64,000 nucleotides of DNA. Source: Gordonia humi. GTDB lineage: Bacteria > Actinomycetota > Actinomycetes > Mycobacteriales > Mycobacteriaceae. The notes beneath the pieces were generated by a model. That model was not told where the DNA came from. It made no database searches and saw only the letters and a program-made list of their open reading frames with translations. Position numbers and translations under genes: made by a program. The stretch spans positions 3,782,001 through 3,846,000 of the forward strand of contig NZ_JACIFP010000001.1 of assembly GCF_014197435.1 (NCBI RefSeq). The letters run 5' to 3'. Shown here piece by piece: positions 47,589-57,988 of this stretch. The number at the start of each line of letters is the position of its first letter. The first letter of the stretch is position 1.

Positions 47589-48004
47589 GCCTTCTTGCCC
47601 GACCGGGCCTTCGGTGTCACCAGACGTGCACCCGACCAGTCGTCGAGGGCGACGACGGAGGTCTGCGTGAGGCCCGCGGTGGGCGCCGCTTCGGCGATCA
47701 CCGACGGATCGACGTGACCGTCCTTACCGGTCTTCGGCGAGAGCACCCAGACGAATCCGCCCTCCGCGAGCATGCCGATGGCGTCCATCAGGGCGTCCAC
47801 CAGGTCGCCGTCGTCGTCGCGCCACCAGAGCACGACCGCATCGACGACGTCGATCGCGTCCTCGTCCAACATCTCCGCGTCAATGGCGTCTTCGATGTCG
47901 GCCCGCAGGTCATCGTCGGTGTCTTCGTCCCAACCTCGCTCCTGGATCACCATCCCCGCAGTGAATCCAAGCTTGCTCGCCTTGTCGTCCGTGGCGGCTA
48001 CCAC
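47585..48004 (-). CDS. DUF3052 protein
   Basis: A 139-residue acidic protein of the actinobacterial DUF3052 family (Rv2239c). It has KLGFTAGMVIQERGWDEDTDDDLRADIED, a long acidic segment DEDAIDVVDAVVLWWRDDDGDLVDALMDA, and a C-terminal GFVWVLSPKTGKDGHVDPSVIAEAAPTAGLTQTSVVA. Function unknown. The GTG at 48004 was chosen because GGGAGGAC lies just upstream; the longer frame starting at 48046 lacks one. It overlaps ahpE by four bases and is probably cotranscribed. Confidence 0.85.
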   Translation of the reverse strand: MVAATDDKASKLGFTAGMVIQERGWDEDTDDDLRADIEDAIDAEMLDEDAIDVVDAVVLWWRDDDGDLVDALMDAIGMLAEGGFVWVLSPKTGKDGHVDPSVIAEAAPTAGLTQTSVVALDDWSGARLVTPKARSGKKA

Positions 48005-48137
48005 CGAGTACGTCCTCCCGATAAATGTGTGTTTGACAAGTCTCACCGAAGTTCAACTCGTGGTTCAGCCTAGAGGGTTCGGCCAGATATCGACAGAGGA
48101 CACCCGAGAAGAGGGGTCCAAGCACCGATCCGATCCG

Positions 48138-48656
48138 CTATTCGGTCGGCAGAAACGCCGAACAGTCGTCGAGCGCGGCGGTGCGCCGATCGCCCCACTC
48201 CTGCGATGACCGATTGAGCGCGGTGCGCTGCTTCTGCTCGATCCGCTCGGCCAGTTTCTCGGAGCTGTCGACGAACTCGGACACGGTGTCGACCAGGTCC
48301 TGGGGCACGGACGGCGAGATGGACTCGCGGACGACGTCGGCGCCGGTCTGCAACGTCTCGACCGCCCACTCGTCCTCCGAGCCGATCTGCGCGTACGACT
48401 GCGTGTCGTTGAGCCGCTTCATGAAGGTGTTGTAGTCGCGCACCATGACGCCGGCCGACGTGATCACCTGCCGGCACACCTGCACCGCGGCGGCGCGCTC
48501 CACGTCCGAATGGTCGCCCTGGTCGTCACCGGAACCCGCCGTCTGCGACGAGGAGCCCGCGGGCCGGTGGACCGGGGCGGAATCCTCCGAACACCCGACC
48601 AGCGTGCCACCGACGATCACCGCCATGACGACCGAAACCGCTGTGCGAACCCCCAT
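48138..48656 (-). CDS. Putative secreted lipoprotein
   Basis: A 172-residue protein with a lipoprotein signal (MGVRTAVSVVMAVIVGGTLVGCSEDSA; lipobox LVGC, Cys22) and a Ser/Gly linker. A predicted helical soluble domain holds two further Cys (VCRQVITS and DDCSAFL) that could form a disulfide. No family recognised with confidence; the genomic position corresponds to Rv2240c. Divergent from aceE. Confidence 0.75.
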   Translation of the reverse strand: MGVRTAVSVVMAVIVGGTLVGCSEDSAPVHRPAGSSSQTAGSGDDQGDHSDVERAAAVQVCRQVITSAGVMVRDYNTFMKRLNDTQSYAQIGSEDEWAVETLQTGADVVRESISPSVPQDLVDTVSEFVDSSEKLAERIEQKQRTALNRSSQEWGDRRTAALDDCSAFLPTE

Positions 48657-48887
48657 TACGACGCTCTCTCGACTCAGGACAGGAATGGGTCGAGGTTACC
48701 GCACAGTAGAACGTGTGACTGGGCACATCGGCTGCTTCGTCCGGTGATTTGGGGCACGATAGGTGCAAGGTGCGCGAGAATCCTCGCGTGCTCGAATTGT
48801 CTCAGGCCGTCATCACCCCGACGGCCGCCTCGATGTGCGAGCACCGGACGAACATTCGACGCTCGCTAGAAGTAGATAGGTGGATAA

Positions 48888-51662
48888 GTGACTGACCCGA
48901 CCACGAGCACACCGAACAGCGGCACCCGGTCGAGCCGTGTCCAGGTGATCCGCGACGGCGTCGCGTCGTACCTGGCCGACGCCGACCCGGCGGAGACCGA
49001 CGAGTGGCTCGAATCGTTCGACGCGATGCTGTCCAACGCGGGCCCCGAACGCGCCCGCTACCTGATGCTCCGCATGCTCGAACGCGCCGACGACAAGCGC
49101 GTGCCCCTCCCCCAGCTGACGTCCACGGACTTCGTGAACACGATCCCGACCGAGTTGGAGCCGGAGTTCCCCGGCGACGAGGACATGGAGCGCCGCTTCC
49201 GCGCCTACATCCGGTGGAACGCCGCGATCATGGTGCACCGGGCACAGCGACCCGGCATCGGCGTCGGGGGACACATCTCGACGTACGCGTCGTCGGCGTC
49301 CCTGTACGAGGTCGGTTTCAATCACTTCTTCCGCGGGCTCGACCACCCGGGCGGCGGCGACCAGCTGTTCATTCAGGGACACGCCTCCCCCGGCATCTAC
49401 GCCCGCGCGTTCCTCGAGGGCCGCATCGACGAACACCGGATGGACGGCTTCCGTCAGGAGCACAGCCACGCCGGTCTGGGCGGCGGACTGCCGTCGTATC
49501 CGCACCCGCGGTTGATGCCCGAGTTCTGGCAGTTCCCGACGGTGTCGATGGGCATCGGTCCGATGAACGCCATCTACCAGGCGCGCTTCAACAAGTATCT
49601 GCACCTCAACGGCGTCAAGGATACCTCGCAGCAGCACGTGTGGGCGTTCCTCGGCGACGGCGAGATGGACGAGCCCGAATCGCGCGGCCTCGCGCAGGTC
49701 GCAGCCTCCGATCACCTGGACAACCTGACGTTCGTCGTCAACTGCAACCTGCAACGCCTGGACGGACCGGTCCGCGGCAACGGCAAGATCATCCAGGAGC
49801 TCGAATCGTTCTTCCGCGGCGCAGGATGGAACGTCATCAAGGTGATCTGGGGTCGCGAATGGGACGCCCTGGTGAACGCCGACCAGGACGGAGCCCTGGT
49901 CAACCTGTTCAACAAGACCTCCGACGGCGATTACCAGACCTACCGCGCCAACGACGGCGGGTTCATCCGCGAGCACTTCTTCGGCCGCGACCCGCGGACC
50001 AAGGAACTGGTCAAGGACTACAGCGACCAGGACATCTGGAACCTCAAGCGCGGTGGACACGACTACCGCAAGATCTACGCGGCCTACCGGGCCGCGATGG
50101 ATCACAAGGGCCAGCCGACCGTCATCCTGGCGCACACCATCAAGGGCTATACGCTGGGCAACCACTTCGAGGGGCGCAACGCGACGCACCAGATGAAGAA
50201 GATGACGCTCGACGACCTCAAGGCGTTCCGCGACACCAACCGCCTGCCCATCACCGACGCCCAGCTCGAAGCCGACCCGTACCTGCCCCCGTACTTCCAC
50301 CCGGGCGCGGACTCACCGGAGATCCAGTACCTGCTGGAGCGCCGTCGGACCCTCGGCGGATTCCTGCCCAAGCGTCACCTGACCCCCGAGGCGCTCAAGC
50401 CGGACACCACCAAGGCGATCAAGGCCGTCTCGGACGGGTCCGGCAAGCAGCAGGTCGCCACCACGATGGCCCTCGTCCGCGTCTTCAAGGAGCTGATGCG
50501 CGACAAGGAGATCGGTAAGCGCATCGTCCCGATCATCCCGGACGAGGCCCGCACCTTCGGTATGGACTCGTGGTTCCCGACGCTGAAGATCTACAACCCG
50601 AACGGCCAGCACTACCGCTCCGTCGACGCCGAGCTGATGCTGGCGTACAAGGAGGCCGAGAACGGCCGGATCATGCACGAGGGCATCAACGAGGCGGGAT
50701 CTGCGGCTGCGTTCACGGCCGTCGGCACCTCGTACGCCACGCACAACGTGCCGATGATCCCGCTGTACATCTTCTACTCGATGTTCGGGTTCCAGCGGAC
50801 CGGCGACAGCCTGTGGGCCGCCGCCGACCAGATGGCGCACGGCTTCGTGATCGGCGCGACCGCCGGCCGCACCACCCTGACCGGTGAGGGCCTGCAGCAC
50901 GCGGACGGGCACTCGCCGCTGCTGGCCGCGACCAACCCCGGCGTGGTCGCCTACGACCCGGCGTTCGCCTACGAACTCGCGCACATCGTCGACGACGGTC
51001 TCCGCCGCATGTACGGCGCCGATCCGGAGAAGATCTACTACTACCTCACCGTCTACAACGAGCCGATCCACCAGCCGGCCGAGCCCGCCGATCTGGACCT
51101 CGCGGGACTGCTCAAGGGGCTGTACCTGTATCGCCCCGCCGCACAGGAACTCGAGTACCGGGCGGGCATCCTCGCCTCGGGCATCACGATGAACGATGCG
51201 CTCGAGGCGCAGCGCCTGCTCGCCGAGGACTGGAACGTGTCCGCCGACGTGTACTCGGTGACCTCCTGGAACGAGCTGGCTCGCGATGGAATCTCCTGCG
51301 ACCGCGAGGAACTGCGCGAAGGCACCGTCCGCACGCCGTATGTGACCGAGGTGCTCGGCCAGCGCCCCGGACCGTTCGTCGCGGCGTCGGACTACATGCG
51401 CGGAGTGCAGGAGCAGATCCGGGCGTATGTGCCGGGCACCTACCTGACGCTCGGCGCCGACGGCTTCGGCTTCTCCGACACCCGTTCGGCCGCTCGTCGC
51501 TACTTCAACATCGACGCCGCGTCGATCGCCGTGGGCGTCCTGGTGGCGCTGGCTCGCGACGGAAAGATCGACCGCACGGTCGCCACCGACGCCGCGACGA
51601 AGTATCAGATCACCGACCCGACGGCCGCGCCGGTCTCGCTGGCCGACCCAGGTTCGGCGTAG
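48888..51662 (+). CDS. aceE: Pyruvate dehydrogenase E1 component (homodimeric)
   Basis: A 924-residue thiamine-diphosphate enzyme that decarboxylates pyruvate and acetylates the E2 lipoyl domain (DlaT). The N-terminal domain has [24 protein letters not shown]. The ThDP/Mg motif GDG...N is visible as [34 protein letters not shown]. The middle domain has [23 protein letters not shown], and the C-terminal transketolase-like domain ends in [28 protein letters not shown] start preceded by AGGTGG. The 230 bases upstream, divergent from the lipoprotein gene, hold its promoter, with no motif I can name. Confidence 0.96.
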   Translation: MTDPTTSTPNSGTRSSRVQVIRDGVASYLADADPAETDEWLESFDAMLSNAGPERARYLMLRMLERADDKRVPLPQLTSTDFVNTIPTELEPEFPGDEDMERRFRAYIRWNAAIMVHRAQRPGIGVGGHISTYASSASLYEVGFNHFFRGLDHPGGGDQLFIQGHASPGIYARAFLEGRIDEHRMDGFRQEHSHAGLGGGLPSYPHPRLMPEFWQFPTVSMGIGPMNAIYQARFNKYLHLNGVKDTSQQHVWAFLGDGEMDEPESRGLAQVAASDHLDNLTFVVNCNLQRLDGPVRGNGKIIQELESFFRGAGWNVIKVIWGREWDALVNADQDGALVNLFNKTSDGDYQTYRANDGGFIREHFFGRDPRTKELVKDYSDQDIWNLKRGGHDYRKIYAAYRAAMDHKGQPTVILAHTIKGYTLGNHFEGRNATHQMKKMTLDDLKAFRDTNRLPITDAQLEADPYLPPYFHPGADSPEIQYLLERRRTLGGFLPKRHLTPEALKPDTTKAIKAVSDGSGKQQVATTMALVRVFKELMRDKEIGKRIVPIIPDEARTFGMDSWFPTLKIYNPNGQHYRSVDAELMLAYKEAENGRIMHEGINEAGSAAAFTAVGTSYATHNVPMIPLYIFYSMFGFQRTGDSLWAAADQMAHGFVIGATAGRTTLTGEGLQHADGHSPLLAATNPGVVAYDPAFAYELAHIVDDGLRRMYGADPEKIYYYLTVYNEPIHQPAEPADLDLAGLLKGLYLYRPAAQELEYRAGILASGITMNDALEAQRLLAEDWNVSADVYSVTSWNELARDGISCDREELREGTVRTPYVTEVLGQRPGPFVAASDYMRGVQEQIRAYVPGTYLTLGADGFGFSDTRSAARRYFNIDAASIAVGVLVALARDGKIDRTVATDAATKYQITDPTAAPVSLADPGSA

Positions 51663-51681
51663 CCGCTGATCGATCCGCCAC

Positions 51682-51716
51682 GACGCCGCCGCCGGAGATC
51701 CCGGACCGGCGGCGTC
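51682..51716. terminator. Hairpin between aceE and the mabR-like gene
   Basis: GACGCCGCC (51682-51690) pairs with GGCGGCGTC (51708-51716), 19 bases after the aceE stop and 18 before the regulator. It probably limits read-through; an attenuating role is possible. Confidence 0.45.
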
Positions 51717-51734
51717 TGGCGTTACATTGGGACT

Positions 51735-53003
51735 GTGTCCGAGCAACCGCTGAAGTCCACCCGCGCCACCGACGTCTTCGCCGATCGTGGCGCGCACGTG
51801 CCCGCCCCCGCCACGGTGCACGACGCACTGCCCGACACTCTGCTGCGCCGGATGAAGCAGTACAGCGGACGGCTGGCGACCGAGGCCGTGCACTCGATGT
51901 CCGACCAGCTCCCCTACTTCAGCGAACTCGACGCCGATCAGCGCGCCAGCGTCCAACTCGTGGTGCAGACGGCGGTGGTGAACTTCGTCGAGTGGATCCA
52001 GGATCCGGAGGGCAACGTCAAGTTCACCGTGCAGGCGTTCCAGGTGGTCCCGCAGGATCTGGCCCGCCGCATCACGCTGCTCCAGACCGTCGAGATGGTC
52101 CGCGTCGCGATGGAGTTCTTCGAGAAGTGGCTGCCGCTGCTGGCGCGCAACGACGCCCAGCTTCGCGCCCTCACCGAGTCGGTCCTCCGGTACGGGCGGG
52201 AGATCGGGTTCGCCGCCGCCGCGATCTACGCGTCCGCCGCCGAGTCCCGCGGCGCGTGGGATTCGCGGATGGAGGCGCTCGTCGTCGACGCCGTCGTGCG
52301 CGGCGACGAGGGCGCACAGCTCCTCTCCCGCGCCGCGGCATTGAACTGGCCGAGCGACTCGCCGGCGACAGTGATCGTCGGCACGCCTCCGCCCGAGCAG
52401 AACGTCTCCGTCCCGCTGGCGATCCACACCACCGCCAAACAGTACGACAGGGCGACGCTCTCGGTGGTCCAGGGCAGTGTGCTCGTCGCCATCGTCGGCG
52501 GCTCGTTGCGCCAGACCGACCGCTTCCTGACCGACCTGCTGACGCACTTCGCCGACGGGCCCGTCGTGATCGGACCGACCACCCCGAATCTGACGACGGC
52601 CCACGCGTCCGCCGTGGAGGCGATCTCCGGGATCAGAGCCGTCGACGGCTGGCCGAGCGCCCCCCGCCCCGTGTACAGTTCGGATCTGCTTCCCGAGCGC
52701 GCCCTCAACGGCGACGCCGAGGCGGTCCGGATGCTGACCGAGACACTGATGACTCGGCTCGGCGGCGACAACGACACGCTCCTGTCGACACTCGAGGCCT
52801 ATCTCGACGCGGGCGGATCGATCGAGTCGTGTGCCCGCGAGATGTACATCCATCCGAACACTGTGCGATATCGACTAAAAAAGGTGACGGACGTCACCGC
52901 CCGTGATCCGAGTAACCCCCGCGACGCATACGTCCTTCGGGTGGCCCTGACGGTCGGGCGATTGACACGATTTCAACAAGGAACGGCGTCAAATGCCCCA
53001 TGA
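51735..53003 (+). CDS. mabR: PucR/CdaR-type regulator, MabR-like
   Basis: A 422-residue regulator, GTG start. It has an N-terminal sensory domain rich in helices (RMKQYSGRLATEAVHSMSDQLPYFSEL), a middle region, and a C-terminal PucR-type helix-turn-helix: LDAGGSIESCAREMYIHPNTVRYRLKKVTDVTARDPSNPRDAYVLRVAL. It matches Rv2242 (MabR), a regulator of the FAS-II operon that starts 195 bases downstream. The operator-like palindrome at 53112 lies between the two. Ligand unknown; acyl-CoA/ACP sensing has been discussed for the family. Confidence 0.88.
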   Translation: MSEQPLKSTRATDVFADRGAHVPAPATVHDALPDTLLRRMKQYSGRLATEAVHSMSDQLPYFSELDADQRASVQLVVQTAVVNFVEWIQDPEGNVKFTVQAFQVVPQDLARRITLLQTVEMVRVAMEFFEKWLPLLARNDAQLRALTESVLRYGREIGFAAAAIYASAAESRGAWDSRMEALVVDAVVRGDEGAQLLSRAAALNWPSDSPATVIVGTPPPEQNVSVPLAIHTTAKQYDRATLSVVQGSVLVAIVGGSLRQTDRFLTDLLTHFADGPVVIGPTTPNLTTAHASAVEAISGIRAVDGWPSAPRPVYSSDLLPERALNGDAEAVRMLTETLMTRLGGDNDTLLSTLEAYLDAGGSIESCAREMYIHPNTVRYRLKKVTDVTARDPSNPRDAYVLRVALTVGRLTRFQQGTASNAP

Positions 53004-53111
53004 GTCACACGCGTCAACCGATCCTGAGGACCAAGGTCTAATTCTGAGAAAAAGTTTGACAAGCGGTAACGGATAACGGGTGGGTGACGATGGAGGTGCC
53101 ACTCAAGACAC

Positions 53112-53132
53112 TTTTGTAGGAACCCTACAAAA
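53112..53132. promoter_or_regulatory. MabR-type palindrome upstream of fabD
   Basis: TTTTGTAGG (53112-53120) and CCTACAAAA (53124-53132) form a perfect inverted repeat with a three-base AAC spacer, 66 bases before the fabD start. In mycobacteria, MabR is described as binding an inverted repeat beginning TTTTGT in this same promoter. The regulator gene is immediately upstream, so this is the probable operator. Confidence 0.72.
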
Positions 53133-53197
53133 TTCGACGTGCAGGTTCATACGACTCAACACCCGCACCGAGGCCGCTGAGGGTGTTCGCTAGTCAC

Positions 53198-54109
53198 GTG
53201 CTTTCGTTGCTTGCGCCCGGCCAGGGCTCACAGAAGCCCGGAATGCTCGCCGAATGGCTGGAGCTGCCCGGGGCCCGCGACCGTGTCGCGGCATGGTCTC
53301 AGTCGATCGGGCTCGATCTCGCCGCGCTCGGAACCACCGCTACCGCGGAGGAGATCACCGACACCGCGGTGACCCAGCCCCTCGTCGTCGCCGCCGCGCT
53401 GCTCTCGTACGACGAACTCGTGCGCCGTCACGGCGAGCCCCCCGCCGACGTGATCGTCGCCGGACATTCGGTCGGCGAACTCGCCGCCGCCGCGATCACC
53501 GGTGTCATCACGGCCGACGAGGCCGTCCTCCTGGCCGGCATTCGCGGTGCCGAGATGGCTCGCGCCTGCGCGCTGGAACCGACGACGATGGCCGCCGTGC
53601 TCGGCGGCGACGAGCAGGCCGTCCTCGATCGGCTCGCCGAGCTCGACCTGATCCCCGCCAATCGCAACGCCGTCGGTCAGATCGTCGCCGCGGGCCCGGT
53701 CGCCGCGATCGACGAACTCGTCGAGAGCGCGCCGGAGAAGGCGCGCGTCCGCAAGATCGCCGTCGCGGGCGCGTTCCACACCGACTTCATGGCCCCGGCG
53801 CAGGAGGCCGTCGCCTCGGCGGCGGCGCAGATCACGCCGAACGACCCGACGCGCACGCTGCTGTCGAACTCCGACGGCCAGCCGGTCACCGACGGCGCGC
53901 TCGCGCTCAAGAAGCTCGTCACACAGGTCACCAGCCCGGTCCGATGGGACCTCTGCACGGCCTATATGCGTGAGGCCGCGACCGACGCCGTCGTCGAACT
54001 GACCCCCGCGGGCACTCTCGCAGGCATCGCCAAGCGCGAACTCAAGGGCGTGCCCCAGCGCGCCGTCAAGGTCCCCGCCGATCTGGAGGACCTCCCAGGA
54101 CTTGGATAG
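53198..54109 (+). CDS. fabD: Malonyl-CoA:ACP transacylase
   Basis: A 303-residue transacylase that loads malonate on AcpM for FAS-II chain extension. The start MLSLLAPGQGSQKPGML, the nucleophile motif GHSVGE with Ser91 (His90 adjacent), and GAFHTDFM with the catalytic His are all present. GTG at 53198 was chosen because it gives the conserved short N terminus; a GTG 15 bases upstream would add MFASH, which the family lacks. First gene of fabD-acpM-kasA-accD6. Confidence 0.95.
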   Translation: MLSLLAPGQGSQKPGMLAEWLELPGARDRVAAWSQSIGLDLAALGTTATAEEITDTAVTQPLVVAAALLSYDELVRRHGEPPADVIVAGHSVGELAAAAITGVITADEAVLLAGIRGAEMARACALEPTTMAAVLGGDEQAVLDRLAELDLIPANRNAVGQIVAAGPVAAIDELVESAPEKARVRKIAVAGAFHTDFMAPAQEAVASAAAQITPNDPTRTLLSNSDGQPVTDGALALKKLVTQVTSPVRWDLCTAYMREAATDAVVELTPAGTLAGIAKRELKGVPQRAVKVPADLEDLPGLG

Positions 54110-54222
54110 CGGCCGGAGACACCCGGCCACCGGAGAGTCGAGCAATCGATCTGTCCAACAGCGGACCCCGCTGCATCTCCGGAAGACACGCAAGACAACA
54201 CGAACTAGAAGGGAGCCACATC

Positions 54223-54525
54223 GTGGCTGCAACTCAGGAACAGCTCGTCGCCGGTATCGCCGAGATCATCGAAGAGGTCACCGGTATCGAGCCGTCGGAG
54301 GTCACCCTCGAGAAGTCCTTCGTCGACGACCTGGACATCGACTCGCTGTCGATGGTCGAGATCGCCGTTCAGGTCGAGGACAAGTACGGCGTCAAGGTCC
54401 CCGACGAGGACCTGGCCGGTCTGCGCACCGTCGGCGACACCGTCGCCTACGTCCAGAAGCTCGAGGCCGAGAACCCCGAGACCGCCGCTGCAATCGCCGC
54501 TCAGATCGAGGCGAGCCAGGCCTGA
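54223..54525 (+). CDS. acpM: Meromycolate acyl carrier protein
   Basis: A 100-residue acyl carrier protein. The phosphopantetheine attachment serine is Ser41 in [12 protein letters not shown]. The protein has the acidic four-helix ACP pattern plus a C-terminal extension ([20 protein letters not shown]) longer than in general AcpP but shorter than the mycobacterial AcpM tail. AAGGGAG precedes the GTG. kasA begins two bases after the stop, so translation is tightly linked. Confidence 0.95.
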   Translation: MAATQEQLVAGIAEIIEEVTGIEPSEVTLEKSFVDDLDIDSLSMVEIAVQVEDKYGVKVPDEDLAGLRTVGDTVAYVQKLEAENPETAAAIAAQIEASQA

Positions 54526-54526
54526 C

Positions 54527-55792
54527 ATGACTGAACTGCGCGATTTTTCCACTCGCGGGGGACAGTTCCCCAGCGTTGTGGTGACCTCCATGGTCGCCAC
54601 CACGTCGCTGGGTGCTGATCTCGACACGACCTGGGAAAACCTCGTGGCCGGTCAGTCGGGCATCCGCGAACTCACCGACGACTACATCGACGACTACAAA
54701 CTGCCGGTCCGCATCGGCGGCAAGCTCGTCGAGGATCCGACGTCGGAGGTCACACGCATCGAAGCACGCCGCATGGCGTACGTCGAGCGGATGTCGCACA
54801 TCATGAGCAAGCGCCTGTGGGCACAGGCCGGCGAACCCGAGGTGGATCCGGAACGTCTGGCCGTCGTGCTCGGCACCGGTATGGGCGGCGCCGACGCGAT
54901 GATCGACGCCGACAACGCCATCAGGACCACCGGCAACTACCGCAAGGTGTCGCCGCTCGCGGTCTCGATGACGATGCCCAACGGCCCCGCCGCCGTCGCC
55001 GGCCTCAATGTCGGTGCGCGAGCCGGAGTCATCACCCCCGTGTCGGCGTGCTCGTCGGGCGCCGAGGCCATCGCCCACGCCTGGCGGCACATCGTGTTCG
55101 GTGACGCCGACATGGTGGTGTGCGGCGGCGTCGAAGGACACATCGACGCCGTTCCCATCGCCGCGTTCTCGATGATGCGTGCGATGAGCACGCGCAACGA
55201 CGACCCGGCCGCGGCGTCCCGTCCGTTCGACAAGGCCCGCGACGGCTTCGTCTTCGGCGAGGCCGCCGCGATGATGATCATCGAGCGCGAGGACCACGCC
55301 AAAGCGCGCGGTGCTCACATCCACGCTCGACTCCTGGGTGCGGGCATCACGTCCGACGGCTTCCACCTGGTGGCACCGGATCCGTCCGGTCAGGGCAATG
55401 CGCGGGCCATGACCCGCGCGCTGCAGACCGCCGGTCTCGAGAAGTCGGACATCACGCATGTGAACGCGCATGCGACCTCGACTCCGATCGGTGACACCGC
55501 CGAATCGGAGGGCATCCAGGCGGCCGTGGGCAATCATGCGGCCATCTACGCGCCGAAGTCGGCGCTGGGACACTCGATCGGCGCCGTCGGCGCTCTCGAA
55601 GCCGTCCTGACCGTCAAGGCGGTGGAGGACTCCGTCATTCCACCGACGCTGAATCTCGAAGAGCTCGACCCGGAGTGCGGCGACATCGACGTCGTGCACG
55701 GACAGGCTCGACGCGGACAGATCGACTACGCGCTGAGCAACTCCTTCGGATTCGGAGGTCACAACGTCGCGCTGACGTTCGGCCGTTACTGA
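54527..55792 (+). CDS. kasA: Beta-ketoacyl-ACP synthase KasA
   Basis: A 421-residue KAS I/II condensing enzyme extending acyl-AcpM by two carbons. The Cys-His-His triad is visible: Cys175 in [10 protein letters not shown], His315 in NAHATSTP, and His349 in [12 protein letters not shown], with Lys344 before it. In M. tuberculosis kasB follows; here accD6 follows directly after 25 bases. It therefore may cover the full chain-length range alone (inference). Confidence 0.95.
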   Translation: MTELRDFSTRGGQFPSVVVTSMVATTSLGADLDTTWENLVAGQSGIRELTDDYIDDYKLPVRIGGKLVEDPTSEVTRIEARRMAYVERMSHIMSKRLWAQAGEPEVDPERLAVVLGTGMGGADAMIDADNAIRTTGNYRKVSPLAVSMTMPNGPAAVAGLNVGARAGVITPVSACSSGAEAIAHAWRHIVFGDADMVVCGGVEGHIDAVPIAAFSMMRAMSTRNDDPAAASRPFDKARDGFVFGEAAAMMIIEREDHAKARGAHIHARLLGAGITSDGFHLVAPDPSGQGNARAMTRALQTAGLEKSDITHVNAHATSTPIGDTAESEGIQAAVGNHAAIYAPKSALGHSIGAVGALEAVLTVKAVEDSVIPPTLNLEELDPECGDIDVVHGQARRGQIDYALSNSFGFGGHNVALTFGRY

Positions 55793-55817
55793 TTCGCCCC
55801 TCGCATAGGAGAAACCG

Positions 55818-57269
55818 ATGACCACACTGGCTCCCATCCCCGGCCGTGAGGAAGCGACGGATCCCCGTGACCCGCTGCTTCGGTTGACCACCTTCTTCGA
55901 CGAAGGCTCCGTCGAACTCCTGCACCCTCGAGACAGATCGGGTGTGCTGGCGGCCATCGGCGAGGTCAACGGTGTTCGCACCGTCTCCTACTGCACCGAT
56001 GGCACCGTGATGGGCGGTGCCATGGGGGTGATCGGTTGCGCTCACATCGTGAACGCGATCGACACCGCCATCGCCGAGCAGACTCCGGTCGTCGGCATCT
56101 GGCATTCCGGCGGCGCTCGACTCGCCGAGGGCGTCGAAGCCCTCCACGCGGTGGGCGGCGTCTTCGAGGCGATGGTCCGCGCCTCCGGATACATTCCGCA
56201 GATCTCCGTCGTCGTCGGCTTCGCAGCGGGCGGCGCGGCGTACGGACCGGCTCTGACCGACGTCGTCATCATGGCTCCCGAGGGACGCGTCTTCGTGACC
56301 GGTCCCGACGTGGTGAAATCGGTGACCGGCGAAAGCGTCAGCATGGAAGACCTCGGCGGTCCCCACACGCACGGAAAGCGATCCGGAGTCAGTCACATCA
56401 CCGCCGACTCCGAGTTCGACGCGTACTGGCGCGCGCGGCGTCTGGTGTCGACCTTCGCGCAGCAGGGCCACTTCAACCGGGCGCACGCCGAGGCCGGTGA
56501 CACCGATCTGCGCGCGCTGCTGCCCGAGTCCAATCGCCGCGCCTACGACGTGCACCCGATCGTCGAGAACCTGCTCGACCGCCAGCTCGCCGCCGACGGG
56601 ATCACCGAGATATCTACGTTCGAAGAGCTCCAGGCCAAGTGGGCTCCGAACATCACGATCGGCTTCGGCCGCCTGTCCGGGCGCGCGGTCGGCGTCATCG
56701 CCAACAACCCGCTCCGCATGGGCGGCTGCCTGAACTCCGAGGCCGCCGAGAAGGCCTCGCGCTTCGTCCGCCTGTGCGACGCCTTCGGCATCCCGCTCGT
56801 CGTCCTCACCGACGTTCCCGGCTACCTGCCCGGCGTCGGCCAGGAATGGAACGGCGTGGTGCGACGCGGCGCCAAGCTCCTGCACTCGTTCGCCGAATGC
56901 ACGGTGCCCCGCGTCACTCTGGTGACCAGAAAGATCTACGGCGGCGCCTACATCGCGATGAACTCCCGCGCCCTCGGCGCGACCGCCGTGTTCGCGTGGC
57001 CGGGCTCCGAAGTCGCTGTGATGGGCGCCAAGGCCGCGGTCGGCATCCTGCACAAGAAGACCCTCGCGGCCGCCCCCGAGCATGAACGCGAGGCGCTGCA
57101 CGACCGGCTCGCCGCCGAGCACGAGCAGATCGCGGGCGGTGTCGGCCGCGCCCAGTCGATCGGCGTCGTCGACGACATCATCGACCCCGCCACCACCCGC
57201 AGCCGCATAGCCGAGGCGCTCGCCGCCGCTCCCGCGCGGCGCGGCAGGCACAACAACATCCCGCTGTGA
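55818..57269 (+). CDS. accD6: Acetyl/propionyl-CoA carboxylase beta subunit
   Basis: A 483-residue carboxyltransferase subunit making malonyl-CoA for FAS-II with an AccA-type biotin subunit encoded elsewhere. Crotonase-like motifs are AHIVNAIDTAIAEQTPVVGIWHSGGARLAEGVEAL (first oxyanion hole), GGAAYGPALTDVVIM, and in the C-terminal domain DVPGYLPGVGQEWNGVVRRGAKLLHSF, then GGAYIAMNSRALGATAVFAWPGSEVAVMGAKAAV. GGAGAA lies before the ATG. It is the last gene of the fabD operon, matching Rv2247. Confidence 0.94.
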   Translation: MTTLAPIPGREEATDPRDPLLRLTTFFDEGSVELLHPRDRSGVLAAIGEVNGVRTVSYCTDGTVMGGAMGVIGCAHIVNAIDTAIAEQTPVVGIWHSGGARLAEGVEALHAVGGVFEAMVRASGYIPQISVVVGFAAGGAAYGPALTDVVIMAPEGRVFVTGPDVVKSVTGESVSMEDLGGPHTHGKRSGVSHITADSEFDAYWRARRLVSTFAQQGHFNRAHAEAGDTDLRALLPESNRRAYDVHPIVENLLDRQLAADGITEISTFEELQAKWAPNITIGFGRLSGRAVGVIANNPLRMGGCLNSEAAEKASRFVRLCDAFGIPLVVLTDVPGYLPGVGQEWNGVVRRGAKLLHSFAECTVPRVTLVTRKIYGGAYIAMNSRALGATAVFAWPGSEVAVMGAKAAVGILHKKTLAAAPEHEREALHDRLAAEHEQIAGGVGRAQSIGVVDDIIDPATTRSRIAEALAAAPARRGRHNNIPL

Positions 57270-57469
57270 CAAGCGGGATCGAGTCCCGTCGACGACGCGT
57301 CTCGGTTCCGACTGTCCGCCTCCTCCGCACCTCCGAAGCACATCGCAACAGAAAGCACTAGCGCAACACGCCCCTCACGAGGCATAATCTGTACCAGCAA
57401 TGTGCTAGCCGGATTCGACGCGGTGCCTTGGGGAAGACGTTCCTCGTCGAACCCGGAGGTGAATGACCA

Positions 57470-57988
57470 GTGCGCAATCTCAACCAGTTTGCGGACATGA
57501 CGACAGGCGTGGTGTACATCCACGCCTCTCCCGTCGCGCTGTGCCCACATGTGGAGTGGGCCCTGTCGTCGACGCTGGACGCCAGCGCCGACCTCGAGTG
57601 GTCGCCGCAGAACGCCGAGACCGGCCGGATGCGCGCCACCGTCGACTGGACCGGTCCCGTCGGCACCGCGGCCCGTCTGGCGTCCGCACTGCGCGAGTGG
57701 CCCGGTCTCGCCTTCGAGATCACCGAGGACCCCAGCGACGGTGTGGACGGCGAGCGATTCAGCCATGTGCCCGGCCTCGGCCTCTGGCGCGGTTCGACGA
57801 GCGCCAACGGCGACGTGATGATCGGTGAGATGCAGTTGCGCGCGTTGATGGACGCGCAGCCCGACAGCGCAGGGCTGGCCGCGGAGCTCGACGCCGTTCT
57901 CGGAACCGCATGGGACGACGCCCTGGAGAACTACCGGATGGGCGGGGCCGGCGCAGACGTCACCTGGCTGCACAGGCAGGTCGGTTAG
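57470..57988 (+). CDS. DUF3145 protein
   Basis: A 172-residue protein, GTG start, beginning MRNLNQFADMTTGVVYIHASPVALCPHVEWALSSTL, a signature of the actinobacterial DUF3145 family. It has a central WTGPVGTAARLASALREWPGLAFEITEDPSDGVDGERF segment and a C-terminal helical part. Function unknown. Its stop overlaps the stop of the convergent membrane gene. Confidence 0.85.
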   Translation: MRNLNQFADMTTGVVYIHASPVALCPHVEWALSSTLDASADLEWSPQNAETGRMRATVDWTGPVGTAARLASALREWPGLAFEITEDPSDGVDGERFSHVPGLGLWRGSTSANGDVMIGEMQLRALMDAQPDSAGLAAELDAVLGTAWDDALENYRMGGAGADVTWLHRQVG

